Assembly (NCBI RefSeq): GCF_051846915.1
Contig: NZ_JBPYCR010000010.1
Span: 1-64,000, forward strand
Source: JBPYCR01 sp051846915
Lineage (GTDB): Bacteria > Bacillota > Bacilli > Bacillales > Amphibacillaceae
Reading direction: 5' to 3'
DNA: 64,000 nt
Both the position numbers and the translations under genes were made by a program. The notes beneath the pieces are model-generated. The model saw only the letters and a list, made by a program, of their open reading frames with translations, was not told the DNA's origin and ran no database searches. Below are positions 26,602 through 36,096 of the stretch, piece after piece. Position 1 is the first letter of the stretch, and each line of letters opens with the position of its first letter.

Positions 26602-27750
26602 TTATTGTTTGGACGATGCGTTTTTTACTTCCGCTGTTTGTTTTACAATGGAACCGATTAACTCGGTTAGTTTCACTAAATCATTAATAGCTATACGTTC
26701 ATTCGTCGTATGAATTTCTTCATAGCCTACCGCTAAATTGACGGTTGGAATTCCATGTCCGGATATAATATTTGCATCACTGCCACCCCCGCTATTTAAC
26801 AGCTTGCTATTTAGCCCAATTGCGTTTGCCGCTTGTCGTGCAACTTCTACAACCGTGTCTCCAGCTTGCTGATTAAAACCAGGATACATAAATTGTATAT
26901 CCACATCAGCAGATCCCCCATAATGGGATGCTGTTTGTTTAAAAACTTTTGTCATTTCATTCACTTGCTTATCAAATTTATTTCGATTAAGTGATCTTGC
27001 TTCTGCCAAAATTTCTACATAGTCACAAACAATGTTGGTTTGCTGCCCACCTCTAAAATAGCCAATGTTGGCGGTAGTCTCTTCATCAATCCGTCCCAGT
27101 GGCATACGAGAAATTGCTTTTGCTGCAATCGTAATAGCGGATATACCCTTTTCCGGAGCAACGCCTGCATGTGCTGCTTTACCCATTATTTTGGCTAGCA
27201 GTTTTGCTTGAGATGGTGCTGATACTATAATGTCTCCTACAGTTCCGTCACTATCAAGTGCGTAGCCATATTGAGCTGTAATTAATGACGGATCAAGGAA
27301 TTTCGCCCCCACTAGCCCTGATTCTTCACCAACTGTAATAATAAATTGAATATCTCCATGAGACATGTCACTCGCTTTTAAGATACGAATCAATTCAAGT
27401 ATTACAGCTATTCCAGCTTTATCATCAGCTCCAAGTACTGTCGTCCCATCGGAAACAATGTAACCATCTTTAATCGCAGGTGTAATTCCTTTCCCAGGGC
27501 TTACGGTGTCCATGTGAGCTGTAAAAAAAATAGGTTGGATAGTTTTGTCGCTTCCTTTTAATGTACATATAAGGTTGCCTGAACCATGACCAGTTTGGTG
27601 TTTACTATCATCTTCTATTACTTCAAGCCCTAGTTCAGTAAATTTTTGCTTTAAAATGTCCGCCATTTTTTCTTCCTGTTTTGTTTCTGAATCAATTTGA
27701 ACAATTTCCATAAATTCATTGATCAATCGTGTTTCATTTACTTTCAGCAT
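26602..27750 (-). CDS. M20-family peptidase (PepT/YqjE-like)
   Basis: 382-residue zinc aminopeptidase of the tripeptidase-T-like group. Metal and catalytic motifs: HMDTVSPG, GADDKAG, EESGLVGA, and C-terminal GGGSDANI. Family members release N-terminal residues from tripeptides; the substrate here is not proven. An in-frame TTG at 27756 is an alternative start; ATG at 27750 was preferred. Neighbours match the yqjC-yqjE-yqjH region of B. subtilis. Confidence 0.88.
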   Translation of the reverse strand: MLKVNETRLINEFMEIVQIDSETKQEEKMADILKQKFTELGLEVIEDDSKHQTGHGSGNLICTLKGSDKTIQPIFFTAHMDTVSPGKGITPAIKDGYIVSDGTTVLGADDKAGIAVILELIRILKASDMSHGDIQFIITVGEESGLVGAKFLDPSLITAQYGYALDSDGTVGDIIVSAPSQAKLLAKIMGKAAHAGVAPEKGISAITIAAKAISRMPLGRIDEETTANIGYFRGGQQTNIVCDYVEILAEARSLNRNKFDKQVNEMTKVFKQTASHYGGSADVDIQFMYPGFNQQAGDTVVEVARQAANAIGLNSKLLNSGGGSDANIISGHGIPTVNLAVGYEEIHTTNERIAINDLVKLTELIGSIVKQTAEVKNASSKQ

Positions 27751-27813
27751 GGTCAATGTTTCCCTTCTCTTATCATGTCAACATGTATTGTAACTTTCCA
27801 TGAATGTATGAAT

Positions 27814-28230
27814 TTATTCTTTTTCCATCGATTGACATAACTCAAAAAGTACACCGTTTGTCGTTTGTGGATGGAGAAAAGCGACTTTACTATTGTTAGC
27901 TCCAGTTACTGGAGTATGATTCACCAGTTTAAATCCATTGCTTTTTAAATTACATATACGCTGTTCAATTTGATCAATCTCTAGAGCAATGTGATGAATG
28001 CCTTCCCCATTTTTAGTTAGAAAACGGCTAATAGTTGAATTATCATCTAATGGTTCCAATAATTCAATGCGTGATTCGCCTAATTTAATAAATGCTACTT
28101 TTACACGTTGTATTTCAATGAGTTCTATTTTTTCAATTTCAAGCCCAAGTTGTTCTGTATAAAATGGAAGCGCATCTTTTATACGGAAAACTGCAATACC
28201 TATATGTGCTATTTTTTTTGCTTTGTTCAT
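27814..28230 (-). CDS. VOC-family protein, methylmalonyl-CoA epimerase-like
   Basis: 138-residue vicinal-oxygen-chelate fold protein. The pattern KIAHIGIAVFRIKDALPFY...EGIHHIALEID and C-terminal HPQTTNGVLFELCQ fits methylmalonyl-CoA epimerases, including the metal-ligand His and Glu. The epimerase interconverts the 2R and 2S forms in propionyl-CoA/branched-chain breakdown, which suits the bkd genes a few kb away. No mutase is in the window, so the reaction is inferred. Confidence 0.8.
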   Translation of the reverse strand: MNKAKKIAHIGIAVFRIKDALPFYTEQLGLEIEKIELIEIQRVKVAFIKLGESRIELLEPLDDNSTISRFLTKNGEGIHHIALEIDQIEQRICNLKSNGFKLVNHTPVTGANNSKVAFLHPQTTNGVLFELCQSMEKE

Positions 28231-28368
28231 ATGATCCCTTCTTCTATATCTAGAAATGTCTTTTCAAAACAAAATGTACAATAACATACAAGATTTTTAA
28301 AAATACTTGTTCTATTTGCTGATTAACGCTAAAATATTAGTAGCAGAATAGTTAAAGGGGGATAATCC

Positions 28369-28512
28369 GTGGCTAAGAAAAGTAATGCAAATCCAACTCC
28401 AAGACGAAAATCAAAACGCGAACGCCGCTTAAGAATTGTTGTTTATATAATGGTTATTGCCATGATCTTATCATTATTTACTGCCGGTTTAAGCGGTATA
28501 GCCTTATTATAA
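28369..28512 (+). CDS. Prli42-like membrane miniprotein
   Basis: 47 codons starting with GTG, with AAAGGGGG eight nucleotides upstream. Arg/Lys-rich N-terminus (KSKRERRLR) followed by one membrane helix (IVVYIMVIAMILSLFTAGL). The R-x-VVYIM-x-IAMxLS pattern matches the Prli42 family, the miniprotein that anchors the stressosome to the membrane in Listeria. It lies alone between the epimerase gene (divergent) and the DUF939 gene (convergent). Too short for ordinary gene finders. Function by family resemblance only. Confidence 0.7.
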   Translation: MAKKSNANPTPRRKSKRERRLRIVVYIMVIAMILSLFTAGLSGIALL

Positions 28513-28560
28513 TAGATTATTTAGATTAACGACTTATAATACTTGACCCCCATCCACTAT

Positions 28561-28592
28561 GAGAAGACCAGACATTTTCGTTTGGTCTTCTA
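28561..28592. terminator. Terminator between prli42-like gene and DUF939 gene
   Basis: AGAAGACCA (28562-28570) pairs with TGGTCTTCT (28583-28591) between two convergent stop codons. Confidence 0.7.
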
Positions 28593-28611
28593 TAAATTTG
28601 GAGAAATCAAC

Positions 28612-29616
28612 CTACTTTGTACGGGCTTCATTGCGAATCTTCCTTTTAGTCTTTCCCTTTACAACATCACTTTTTTTAAATTTCTTTTTAATTAGTAAAT
28701 ACTCCTCAATTTCATGCAATAATTGAAAAAGACTTGCTCTAGTTTCAAATTCCTCTTTTGTAGCCGGTAGTTCTTTTTCATGGAATGCAATACGTAATGC
28801 CTTTAATTCATCTAAAAATAGGATTGCAGTATTACCGGGATGAACTGATTCTGATAGTCGTTCAAAAAAAGAAGCTATTTGTTCAGCAGCAGAATCTGAT
28901 TTTTTAATCCTCGTTACTAGTGGAAGCATTTGCTGAAGTAGTTCGAATTGTTTTGACCGCATTTTAAAATAATCGTAATACGAGTGATTATTACGCAGTA
29001 GATGGTTTTCTCGATCGACTTGTACCATATCATCTGTTTCCTCGAGTAATTTCTCCGTTTCTGTAAGTTCTTTCCCATCCCAGTCCATATAATCTTCTTT
29101 TATATAAATGGAAAGTTCATGTAATATAACTTGGAAGTTCTGTTCAAGTTTTTTTTGTTTTTCTTTCAGCTTTTTATCTAAACTGGGCATATATAGGTTC
29201 ACAAGTAATCCTGTCCCAATACCTATTAATATCAAAAGAAATTGATCAAGTATAAAGGAAATCGGAATCGAGCCTGCACTGTACAAATTTAAAGTAATTA
29301 CCGTGCTTGTTGTAATTCCTTGAGCTATTTTTAAGTAAACCGTTACAGGTATAAATATGGCTAGCATAACGCCTACTACAATCGGAGAATAGCCCAATAA
29401 TTCAAAAAAGATGATAGAAAACACGATAGCCAACACACATGCAAGAAAGCGGTCCCACGCGCTAAGGACGGATCGCTTTCTCGAAGGTTGTATACATAAA
29501 ATTGTCAATATTCCAGCTGATACAAAATTGGTTACTCCAAATAATTGAGCAATCGAAATAGCAATCGGAGTGCCAATTGCTGTTTTAATTGTTCGATAGC
29601 CAATCTTCACATTCAT
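28612..29616 (-). CDS. DUF939 / aromatic acid exporter-like membrane protein (YqjA)
   Basis: 334 residues: four or more membrane helices in the first ~150 residues, then a cytoplasmic, coiled, charged domain ending in a Lys/Arg-rich tail. The YRTIKTAIGTPIAI beginning is the FUSC/DUF939 signature and the neighbourhood corresponds to yqjA. Function unknown; distantly related proteins export aromatic acids. ATG at 29616 with AAGGGAG was preferred to the upstream in-frame start at 29649. Confidence 0.8.
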   Translation of the reverse strand: MNVKIGYRTIKTAIGTPIAISIAQLFGVTNFVSAGILTILCIQPSRKRSVLSAWDRFLACVLAIVFSIIFFELLGYSPIVVGVMLAIFIPVTVYLKIAQGITTSTVITLNLYSAGSIPISFILDQFLLILIGIGTGLLVNLYMPSLDKKLKEKQKKLEQNFQVILHELSIYIKEDYMDWDGKELTETEKLLEETDDMVQVDRENHLLRNNHSYYDYFKMRSKQFELLQQMLPLVTRIKKSDSAAEQIASFFERLSESVHPGNTAILFLDELKALRIAFHEKELPATKEEFETRASLFQLLHEIEEYLLIKKKFKKSDVVKGKTKRKIRNEARTK

Positions 29617-29712
29617 AATCTCCCTTAAAAGAATACCTAAATTATTCATTATGATGAAAATGAGACTGTCCCTCTCTATGCTGAGCCAGTCTCACTTTTA
29701 ATTTTCTATTAT

Positions 29713-30144
29713 TTAAATTTCTTCACAATGTTCATCAAACAATCCCTGTAACTTACCGACTACATCCATTGCAGTAAAGCCTTCAATGTCATGTCGTTCA
29801 ATCATTGTTACAATTTTGCCGTCTTTTAAAAAGGCAAACGACGGGGATGATGGTGGATATCCTTCAAAGTAAGTACGTGCTTTTTCGGTTGCTTCACGGT
29901 CCTGACCGGCAAAAATGGTTACAAGATGATTCGGTCGCTTGTCATAATGTATTGCGTTCGTAGCAGCTGGTCTGGCCACACCTCCAGCACAACCACAAAC
30001 AGAATTTATCATTACAAGCGTTGTACCTTCTCTCGTCAACGCTTTATCTACATCATCAGGGCTTTTGACTTCTTCGTAGCCCGCTTCTCGCATGTCTTGT
30101 CGAGCAACATCTACTACATCGTTCATGAACATGTTAAAATCCAT
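29713..30144 (-). CDS. brxB: Bacilliredoxin BrxB
   Basis: 143-residue thioredoxin-like protein with the CGC active site (SVCGCAGG, Cys50 and Cys52). Bacilliredoxins remove bacillithiol from S-bacillithiolated proteins after oxidative stress. FAGQDREATEKARTYFEGYPPSSPS is highly conserved. It corresponds to YqiW next to the bkd operon in B. subtilis. ATG at 30144 was preferred to a TTG at 30156 that directly touches the ribosome binding site. Confidence 0.93.
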   Translation of the reverse strand: MDFNMFMNDVVDVARQDMREAGYEEVKSPDDVDKALTREGTTLVMINSVCGCAGGVARPAATNAIHYDKRPNHLVTIFAGQDREATEKARTYFEGYPPSSPSFAFLKDGKIVTMIERHDIEGFTAMDVVGKLQGLFDEHCEEI

Positions 30145-30281
30145 ATCCTTATTCAACCCCTTCTATATTAAATTCCTCTCGTTAACTAATTTTATTCTAC
30201 CAACTTTATTATGCAATTTCAATTTTTCTAATTGCAGCAGTACTGCCCAATTTGAGCTCATCCACGGAAATAATACACTTT

Positions 30282-31514
30282 CTAGTAAATTGTCGTAGTT
30301 TCTTCATTTACATTTTCTAATGTTTGTTTTATTTTTGCTAAAAACTTTCCGCCTATTAACCCATCCAAAACACGGTGATCGATGGACAATGATAAATTAA
30401 CGATATCCCTTGCTGCAAACATTTCATTAATTATAACCGGTCGTTTCACTATAGATTCAACTTGTAATATCGCTGCCTGTGGATAATTTATAATTCCCAT
30501 GGAATGGATGGAGCCAAACGAACCTGTGTTGTTAACGGTAATTGTACCGCCCTGCATATGCTCCGGTTGTAATTTACCGGTGCGAGCCAATATAGCTAAA
30601 TCATTTATTTGTTTTGCTATTCCTTTAATGCTACGGTCGTCCGCATTTTTGATAACAGGTACGAATAGTTCTTCATCTTTTGCGACAGCAATTGATATGT
30701 TAATGTCGTTCTTTTGAATAATTTTATCTCCTGCCCATACACTATTTAACTGCGGAAATTCCTTTAAAGCATTTGCAACAGCATGAACAAAAAATGAAAA
30801 ATAAGTAAGATTATATCCCTCTTTTTGTTTAAAAGAAGATTTTTGCTTATCTCGGAATTTTACCAAGTCAGTAACATCAACTTCCACGGTCATCCATGCA
30901 TGCGGAATTTCTTGTGCAGAACGAACCATGTTATCTGCGATCGCTTTACGTACGCCACTAACAGGGATTTCAACATCACCTGTTTGTGTTTCATTATGAC
31001 TCGTAGTTTGTTTAAGTTCTTGCTTTTCTTCAGTTTCCGTTTTTGTATTATGTTGATTGAGTATATATTCATTCATGTCTTTTCGGGTAATTCTTCCGCC
31101 TCTTCCCGTTCCGTTTAATTGAAGTAAATCAATGTTATGCTCCTGTGCCATTTTTAATACGGCGGGCGAGTACCTATTTTTCATTGAGTTGTCCTGTTGT
31201 TTATCAAGGTTCGTTTGTGTTTTCTTTTCCTCTGTTGCTTTTATTTTTTCCTTTTCTTTTGACCCTTTAGAGGTTTCTGCATCTATATAACACATCAACG
31301 CTCCTACTTGAATCGTATCTCCTTCATGTGCGATGATTTCCGTTATTGTTCCTGAAAAAGAAGAAGGAACTTCCGCGTTCACTTTATCGGTCATGATTTC
31401 AGCGATTGGATCATATTTATTAACAGTATCGCCTTCTTTTACAAGCCACGTATTAATCGTACCTTCTGTAACACTTTCGCCTAATTGTGGCATCATAATA
31501 CTTTCAATTGCCAT
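30282..31514 (-). CDS. bkdB: Branched-chain 2-oxoacid dehydrogenase E2 (lipoamide acyltransferase)
   Basis: 410 residues: lipoyl domain (residues 1-78; lipoyl-Lys in EIMTDKVNAEV), linker, peripheral-subunit-binding domain (YSPAVLKMAQEHNIDL...GRGGRITRKDM) and catalytic domain ending with the HRVLDGLIGG motif. Forms the core of the branched-chain keto-acid dehydrogenase that makes isobutyryl-, isovaleryl- and 2-methylbutyryl-CoA. Last gene of the six-gene operon. Confidence 0.97.
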   Translation of the reverse strand: MAIESIMMPQLGESVTEGTINTWLVKEGDTVNKYDPIAEIMTDKVNAEVPSSFSGTITEIIAHEGDTIQVGALMCYIDAETSKGSKEKEKIKATEEKKTQTNLDKQQDNSMKNRYSPAVLKMAQEHNIDLLQLNGTGRGGRITRKDMNEYILNQHNTKTETEEKQELKQTTSHNETQTGDVEIPVSGVRKAIADNMVRSAQEIPHAWMTVEVDVTDLVKFRDKQKSSFKQKEGYNLTYFSFFVHAVANALKEFPQLNSVWAGDKIIQKNDINISIAVAKDEELFVPVIKNADDRSIKGIAKQINDLAILARTGKLQPEHMQGGTITVNNTGSFGSIHSMGIINYPQAAILQVESIVKRPVIINEMFAARDIVNLSLSIDHRVLDGLIGGKFLAKIKQTLENVNEETTTIY

Positions 31515-31535
31515 GACAAGTTCACCTCCAATTAT

Positions 31536-32519
31536 TTAAAACTCTGCCAGCTCACGAGCGGCTTCTGTTACTTTATCCAAATTAACGAGAAAATGTTTTT
31601 CCAAAGGAACAGCATATGGCATCGCAGGGATTTCAGGACCAGCTAGACGCTTAATTGGGGCATCAAGGTCGAATAAACAATTTTCAGCAATAATAGCCGC
31701 CACTTCGCCAATGATGCTCCCTTCTTTATTATCTTCTGTAATTAATAACACTTTCCCTGTTTTAACGGCTGCCTCAATAATTGCTCGCTGATCTAAAGGA
31801 TAAACAGTTCTTAAGTCTAAAAGATGGACATCGATTCCTTCCTTCGCCAAAGCATCTGCCGCCTGCGAAGCAAAATGTACACATAATCCATACGTAATAA
31901 TAGTTAAGTCAGTTCCTTCTCGTTTTACATCTGCTTTTCCGATTGGCACGATGTAATCATCTTCGGGCACTTCTTCTTTCAGTAAACGATAGGCTCGTTT
32001 ATGCTCAAAAAACAACACAGGGTCGTTGTCGCGTATAGATGCTTTTAATAATCCTTTTGCATCGTAAGGTGTGGACGGCATTACAATCTTCAATCCCGGT
32101 TGATTGGCGAAAATGGATTCAACCGATTGTGAATGATATAAACCACCACTTACTCCCCCACCATAAGGGGCTCGGATTGTAATTGGACTGCTCCAGTCAT
32201 TATTTGAACGATAGCGTATTTTCGCAGCTTCGGATATAATTTGATTTACAGCAGGCAAAATAAAATCGGCAAATTGCATTTCAGCTACTGGACGCAAACC
32301 ATACATTGCTGCACCAATACTAACTCCAGCAATTGCTGATTCGGCTAACGGTGTGTCTAGCACTCTCTCCGATCCAAATTCATCGTACAAACCTTCTGTA
32401 GCCTTAAATACACCGCCTTTTTTACCAACATCTTCACCTAAGATAAATACTTTGTCGTCACGTTGCATTTCTTCTCTTAATGCAGCTGTAATTGCATTAA
32501 TGTATGTTTTTACTGCCAT
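31536..32519 (-). CDS. bkdAB: Branched-chain 2-oxoacid dehydrogenase E1 beta
   Basis: 327-residue transketolase-like beta subunit. LGEDVGKKGGVFKAT near the N-terminus and YGLCVHFASQAADAL in the C-terminal domain are typical of 2-oxoacid dehydrogenase beta chains. Pairs with the alpha subunit encoded immediately upstream to bind ThDP. Confidence 0.97.
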   Translation of the reverse strand: MAVKTYINAITAALREEMQRDDKVFILGEDVGKKGGVFKATEGLYDEFGSERVLDTPLAESAIAGVSIGAAMYGLRPVAEMQFADFILPAVNQIISEAAKIRYRSNNDWSSPITIRAPYGGGVSGGLYHSQSVESIFANQPGLKIVMPSTPYDAKGLLKASIRDNDPVLFFEHKRAYRLLKEEVPEDDYIVPIGKADVKREGTDLTIITYGLCVHFASQAADALAKEGIDVHLLDLRTVYPLDQRAIIEAAVKTGKVLLITEDNKEGSIIGEVAAIIAENCLFDLDAPIKRLAGPEIPAMPYAVPLEKHFLVNLDKVTEAARELAEF

Positions 32520-32534
32520 AGTTCGCTTCCCTCC

Positions 32535-33527
32535 CTACTCCTCATATACATAGTTCAGTATAGAATCTGTACTTGCATAAGCTGCGTTTTCTGCATAATC
32601 TGTCGCCTGATTGATCAAATCATTCAGTTCTTTATTCATTTCTTTATCAATTGACTCTGTTAATATTCCGACTTCTTTTAAATAAGTACTATATGTCATA
32701 TTGCAATCATTTTGCTTCGCTAGTTCCAGTTCATCATGTGGGCGGTAAAATTGATGGTCATCATCACTGGAATGTGCAGTCAAGCGTTCCGTTACTGCTT
32801 CAATTAAGGTCGGGCCTTCTCCGTTTACTGCCCTTTCTCTCGCTTCTTTTACTGCTTGGTAAACTGCTAGTGGATCATTGCCGTTAATTGTAACTCCCGG
32901 CATCCCGTAGCCTTTCGCCCGGTCGGCCACTCGTTCGCATGCCATTTGTTTATCAAGCGGGACGGATATGGCATATTTATTGTTTTCCACCATCGTGATT
33001 ACAGGGAGTTTATGAACTCCAGCGAAATTTAACCCTTCATGGAAGTCTCCCTGATTGGTTGAGCCTTCTCCAAGAGTAGTTAATGCCACAATTGATTTTT
33101 TTTCCATTTTTGCCGCTAACGCAACCCCAACAGCGTGTGGCAATTGAGTCGTCACCGGAGAAGATCCGGTAATAATTCTATTTTTTTTCTGTCCAAAATG
33201 ACCAGGCATCTGCCGTCCCCCGGAATTAGGGTCCTCCCCCTTTGCAAATCCGGACAGCATTAACTCTTGTGTAGTCATTCCAAAAGCGAGTACCATGCCC
33301 ATATCTCGATAATACGGTGCGATATAATCTTCTTCTCGATTTAAAGCAAAAGCGGCTCCTACTTGGGCTGCTTCTTGCCCTTGACAAGATACAACAAAGG
33401 GGATTTTACCCGCACGATTTAACAACCACATTCGTTCATCAATTTTACGAGCTAGCAGCATAGTCTTATACATGTCTAATGCCTTGTCATCAGTTAAACC
33501 TAATTTTGTATGACGATTTTCTGCCAT
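32535..33527 (-). CDS. bkdAA: Branched-chain 2-oxoacid dehydrogenase E1 alpha
   Basis: 330-residue ThDP-binding alpha subunit. The ThDP motif runs from LGEGSTNQGDFHEGLNFA to VENNKYAIS, and the phosphorylation-loop equivalent is HSSDDDHQFYR. Decarboxylates the keto acids derived from Val, Leu and Ile. Sixteen-base gaps to both neighbours show tight operon packing. Confidence 0.97.
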   Translation of the reverse strand: MAENRHTKLGLTDDKALDMYKTMLLARKIDERMWLLNRAGKIPFVVSCQGQEAAQVGAAFALNREEDYIAPYYRDMGMVLAFGMTTQELMLSGFAKGEDPNSGGRQMPGHFGQKKNRIITGSSPVTTQLPHAVGVALAAKMEKKSIVALTTLGEGSTNQGDFHEGLNFAGVHKLPVITMVENNKYAISVPLDKQMACERVADRAKGYGMPGVTINGNDPLAVYQAVKEARERAVNGEGPTLIEAVTERLTAHSSDDDHQFYRPHDELELAKQNDCNMTYSTYLKEVGILTESIDKEMNKELNDLINQATDYAENAAYASTDSILNYVYEE

Positions 33528-33542
33528 GATTTGTTTCTCTCC

Positions 33543-34967
33543 TTACCCATGAATTTGTAATCCTTCCACTGCAAGAGCCGCCTCTCCAAAAACTTCTGAT
33601 AAACTGGGATGCGGATAAATGGACTGCGTAATTTCCCAAGGTGAAGCATTTAATACTTTTGCCAGGCCTGCTTCGGAAATCATATCGGTAACATGAGGAC
33701 CAATCATATGTACTCCTATAATGTCATTTGTTTTTACATCGGCAATTATTTTAACAAAACCTTCTGATTCACCATATACGAGTGCCTTTCCATTGTTTTG
33801 AAAAGGAAATTGTCCTACCTTCACTTCAAATCCTTGCTCAACTGCTTGCATTTCCGTTAAACCGACACTTGCTGCTTCTGGAAAGGAATAAATGCACCGT
33901 GGCACATTGGTGTATTCAATCGGATACGGATTTTGTCCTGCTATATGCTCAGCTGCTAGAACCCCTTCTTGTGTGGCAACATGTGCTAGTTGCATGCCTC
34001 CGATACAGTCTCCTATCGCATATATATGGGATTCTTTTGTTCGGTAAAAGCCATCTGTTTGAATGACCCCGTCCGAAATCAATATATCCGTATTCTCCAG
34101 ACCAATATTTGTTACGTTGGCTTCTCTGCCGACAGCAATTAATAGCTTGTCCGTATGTATTGTCCTTGTATCTTCATTCACACTGCAATTTATCTTCAGC
34201 TGTTCGTTTACTTCTAGTGTATCCGGTAAAATATGGGCATTTTTAATAAATTCAATCCCTTTTTTCCTTAATTCTGCTTCTAATTTTTTCGAGATTGCTT
34301 CATCTTCATTAGGCAATATGTTAGAAGAAGCCTCCACGACAGTTATTTTAACACCAAAATCGGAAAGCATTGATGCCCATTCAATGCCAATTACTCCCCC
34401 ACCAACAATTACCATGGATGCTGGTAACTCTGTCAGTTCCAGCGCCTCCTTCGAGCCTAAAATATTTTTTCCATCGACCGCAAGTCCAGGTATTGACTTT
34501 GGATTTGAACCGGTCGCAAGAAGTATGTTCTTGGGAACGATCATTGTATTCTCTTGCTCATTTTCATATTCAATGGAAATGGTGCCTGGCATGGGGGAAA
34601 AAATACTCGGTCCGAGAATCCTGCCAATTCCTTTGTAGACGTCAATCTTCCCCTGTTTCATTAATGCTTCAACCCCACGATGAAGCGTGTCAATAATTTT
34701 TTCTTTTCTTTGCTGTACCTTTTTAAAATTTAAAGCAACAGTATTATTTATTTCAATCCCATAAGAACTTGCTTCATTTGTTTGCCGATAAACCTCAGCA
34801 CTTCGCAATAATGCTTTAGATGGTATACAACCATAATGCAGACAGGTACCGCCAAGTTTATCTTGTTCCACAATCGCTGTTTGTAAGCCTAATTGAGAAG
34901 CCCGAATTGCAGCAGCATATCCTCCTGGACCACCGCCTAATACAACAAGATCATATTCTTTCGTCAT
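33543..34967 (-). CDS. lpdV: Dihydrolipoamide dehydrogenase of the branched-chain complex (E3)
   Basis: 474-residue flavoprotein. FAD-binding GGGPGGYAAAIRA, redox disulfide in GGTCLHYGCIPSKALL, NAD-binding GGGVIGIEWASML, and the C-terminal catalytic His-Glu in YPHPSLSEVFGEA. Reoxidises the lipoyl groups of BkdB. Operon-specific E3 as in B. subtilis. Confidence 0.97.
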   Translation of the reverse strand: MTKEYDLVVLGGGPGGYAAAIRASQLGLQTAIVEQDKLGGTCLHYGCIPSKALLRSAEVYRQTNEASSYGIEINNTVALNFKKVQQRKEKIIDTLHRGVEALMKQGKIDVYKGIGRILGPSIFSPMPGTISIEYENEQENTMIVPKNILLATGSNPKSIPGLAVDGKNILGSKEALELTELPASMVIVGGGVIGIEWASMLSDFGVKITVVEASSNILPNEDEAISKKLEAELRKKGIEFIKNAHILPDTLEVNEQLKINCSVNEDTRTIHTDKLLIAVGREANVTNIGLENTDILISDGVIQTDGFYRTKESHIYAIGDCIGGMQLAHVATQEGVLAAEHIAGQNPYPIEYTNVPRCIYSFPEAASVGLTEMQAVEQGFEVKVGQFPFQNNGKALVYGESEGFVKIIADVKTNDIIGVHMIGPHVTDMISEAGLAKVLNASPWEITQSIYPHPSLSEVFGEAALAVEGLQIHG

Positions 34968-34973
34968 ATGTGA

Positions 34974-36071
34974 TTACTCCTTTATTTTGCGATTCGTTGG
35001 ATATGTTTTTGGTTGTTCCATATCCTTTAATACCCGCAATGTGCCTTCATTTAGCGCTTGCAATTCGTCTGCACCAGGGTAAACAAGTACATCAGCGATC
35101 CAGTTGATGCGCTCGGATATCATTTGGATTAGAAATTTTCCGTATGCAAGCTCTCCCGTCAATACGACCGCATCAACTTTTCCTGAAAGGACTGCACTCA
35201 TTGAACCAATTTCCTTTGCAATTTGATATGCCATCGCTTCATATACTTCTTTGACTTGTTGATTGCCATTTTCTATATCGTTTTCAATATCATGAATATT
35301 GTCGGTTTGGAGGTAGGCTTTTAAGCCACTATTCCTGACTAATTTATCCATAACCTCTTTATAGTTGTATTGCTCACTGAAACATAATGCGATCAAGTCT
35401 CCAGCAGGTACAGTGCCTGCACGTTCTAGTGTAAAAGGACCTTCCCCGTCTAGGCCATTGTTCACATCTATTACTTTTCCCCGTTGATGCGCACCAATAG
35501 TTATTCCCGATGCCATATGAACAACAATCAAATTGGTTTCTTCATATCTTTTATTTAGCTCATTTGCTGCTCTTCTGGCGACAGCTTTATGATTTAATGC
35601 ATGAAATATGCTTTTCCGCGGTAGGTCGGAAATGCCAGAATATCTAGCTTTTTCATCCAATTCATCTACTACGACGGGGTCTACAATATAGGCAGTAATA
35701 TTTAATCCATCCGCGATTTGCTTTGCAATTACTGCTCCTAAGTTTGAAGGATGGACACCATTAAAACCGGATTGTAAATCTTTGATCATCTCATCATTTA
35801 CTTCATACGTGCCGCCTTTAATCGGTTTTAATAATCCACCTCTTGCGCAAATCGCATCGAGCTTGGATAGATTCAGCCCTTCATAATCCAATTGGTCGAG
35901 AATACTTTTTTTACGAAAATTAACTTGATCCATTAGTTGATAAGAATTTTTTAATTCATTATTTCCATGTTGAATCGATCGTTCGAATACACATATTTCA
36001 TTGTCAAAAACCGCTATTTTCGTAATCTCTGTTTTGGGGTTAATAACAAGTGTTCGATATTTGTGTGGCAA
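34974..36071 (-). CDS. buk: Butyrate kinase
   Basis: 365-residue acetate/butyrate kinase family (ASKHA fold). INPKTEITK at the N-terminus, VDPVVVDELDEKARYSG in the middle and HMASGITIGAH with the phosphate-binding glycine-rich segment mark the family. Converts acyl phosphates to the acid plus ATP. TTG start with GGAGG nine nucleotides upstream. Its usual partner phosphotransbutyrylase (ptb) is not in this cluster. Confidence 0.95.
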   Translation of the reverse strand: MPHKYRTLVINPKTEITKIAVFDNEICVFERSIQHGNNELKNSYQLMDQVNFRKKSILDQLDYEGLNLSKLDAICARGGLLKPIKGGTYEVNDEMIKDLQSGFNGVHPSNLGAVIAKQIADGLNITAYIVDPVVVDELDEKARYSGISDLPRKSIFHALNHKAVARRAANELNKRYEETNLIVVHMASGITIGAHQRGKVIDVNNGLDGEGPFTLERAGTVPAGDLIALCFSEQYNYKEVMDKLVRNSGLKAYLQTDNIHDIENDIENGNQQVKEVYEAMAYQIAKEIGSMSAVLSGKVDAVVLTGELAYGKFLIQMISERINWIADVLVYPGADELQALNEGTLRVLKDMEQPKTYPTNRKIKE

Positions 36072-36096
36072 AATACTTATCCTCCAACTGGAATAA

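Noticed and set aside
34063..34638. 191-codon plus-strand frame opposite lpdV
   Set aside because: Antisense to a complete flavoprotein gene; low-complexity Ser/Phe/Ile-rich translation typical of a shadow.
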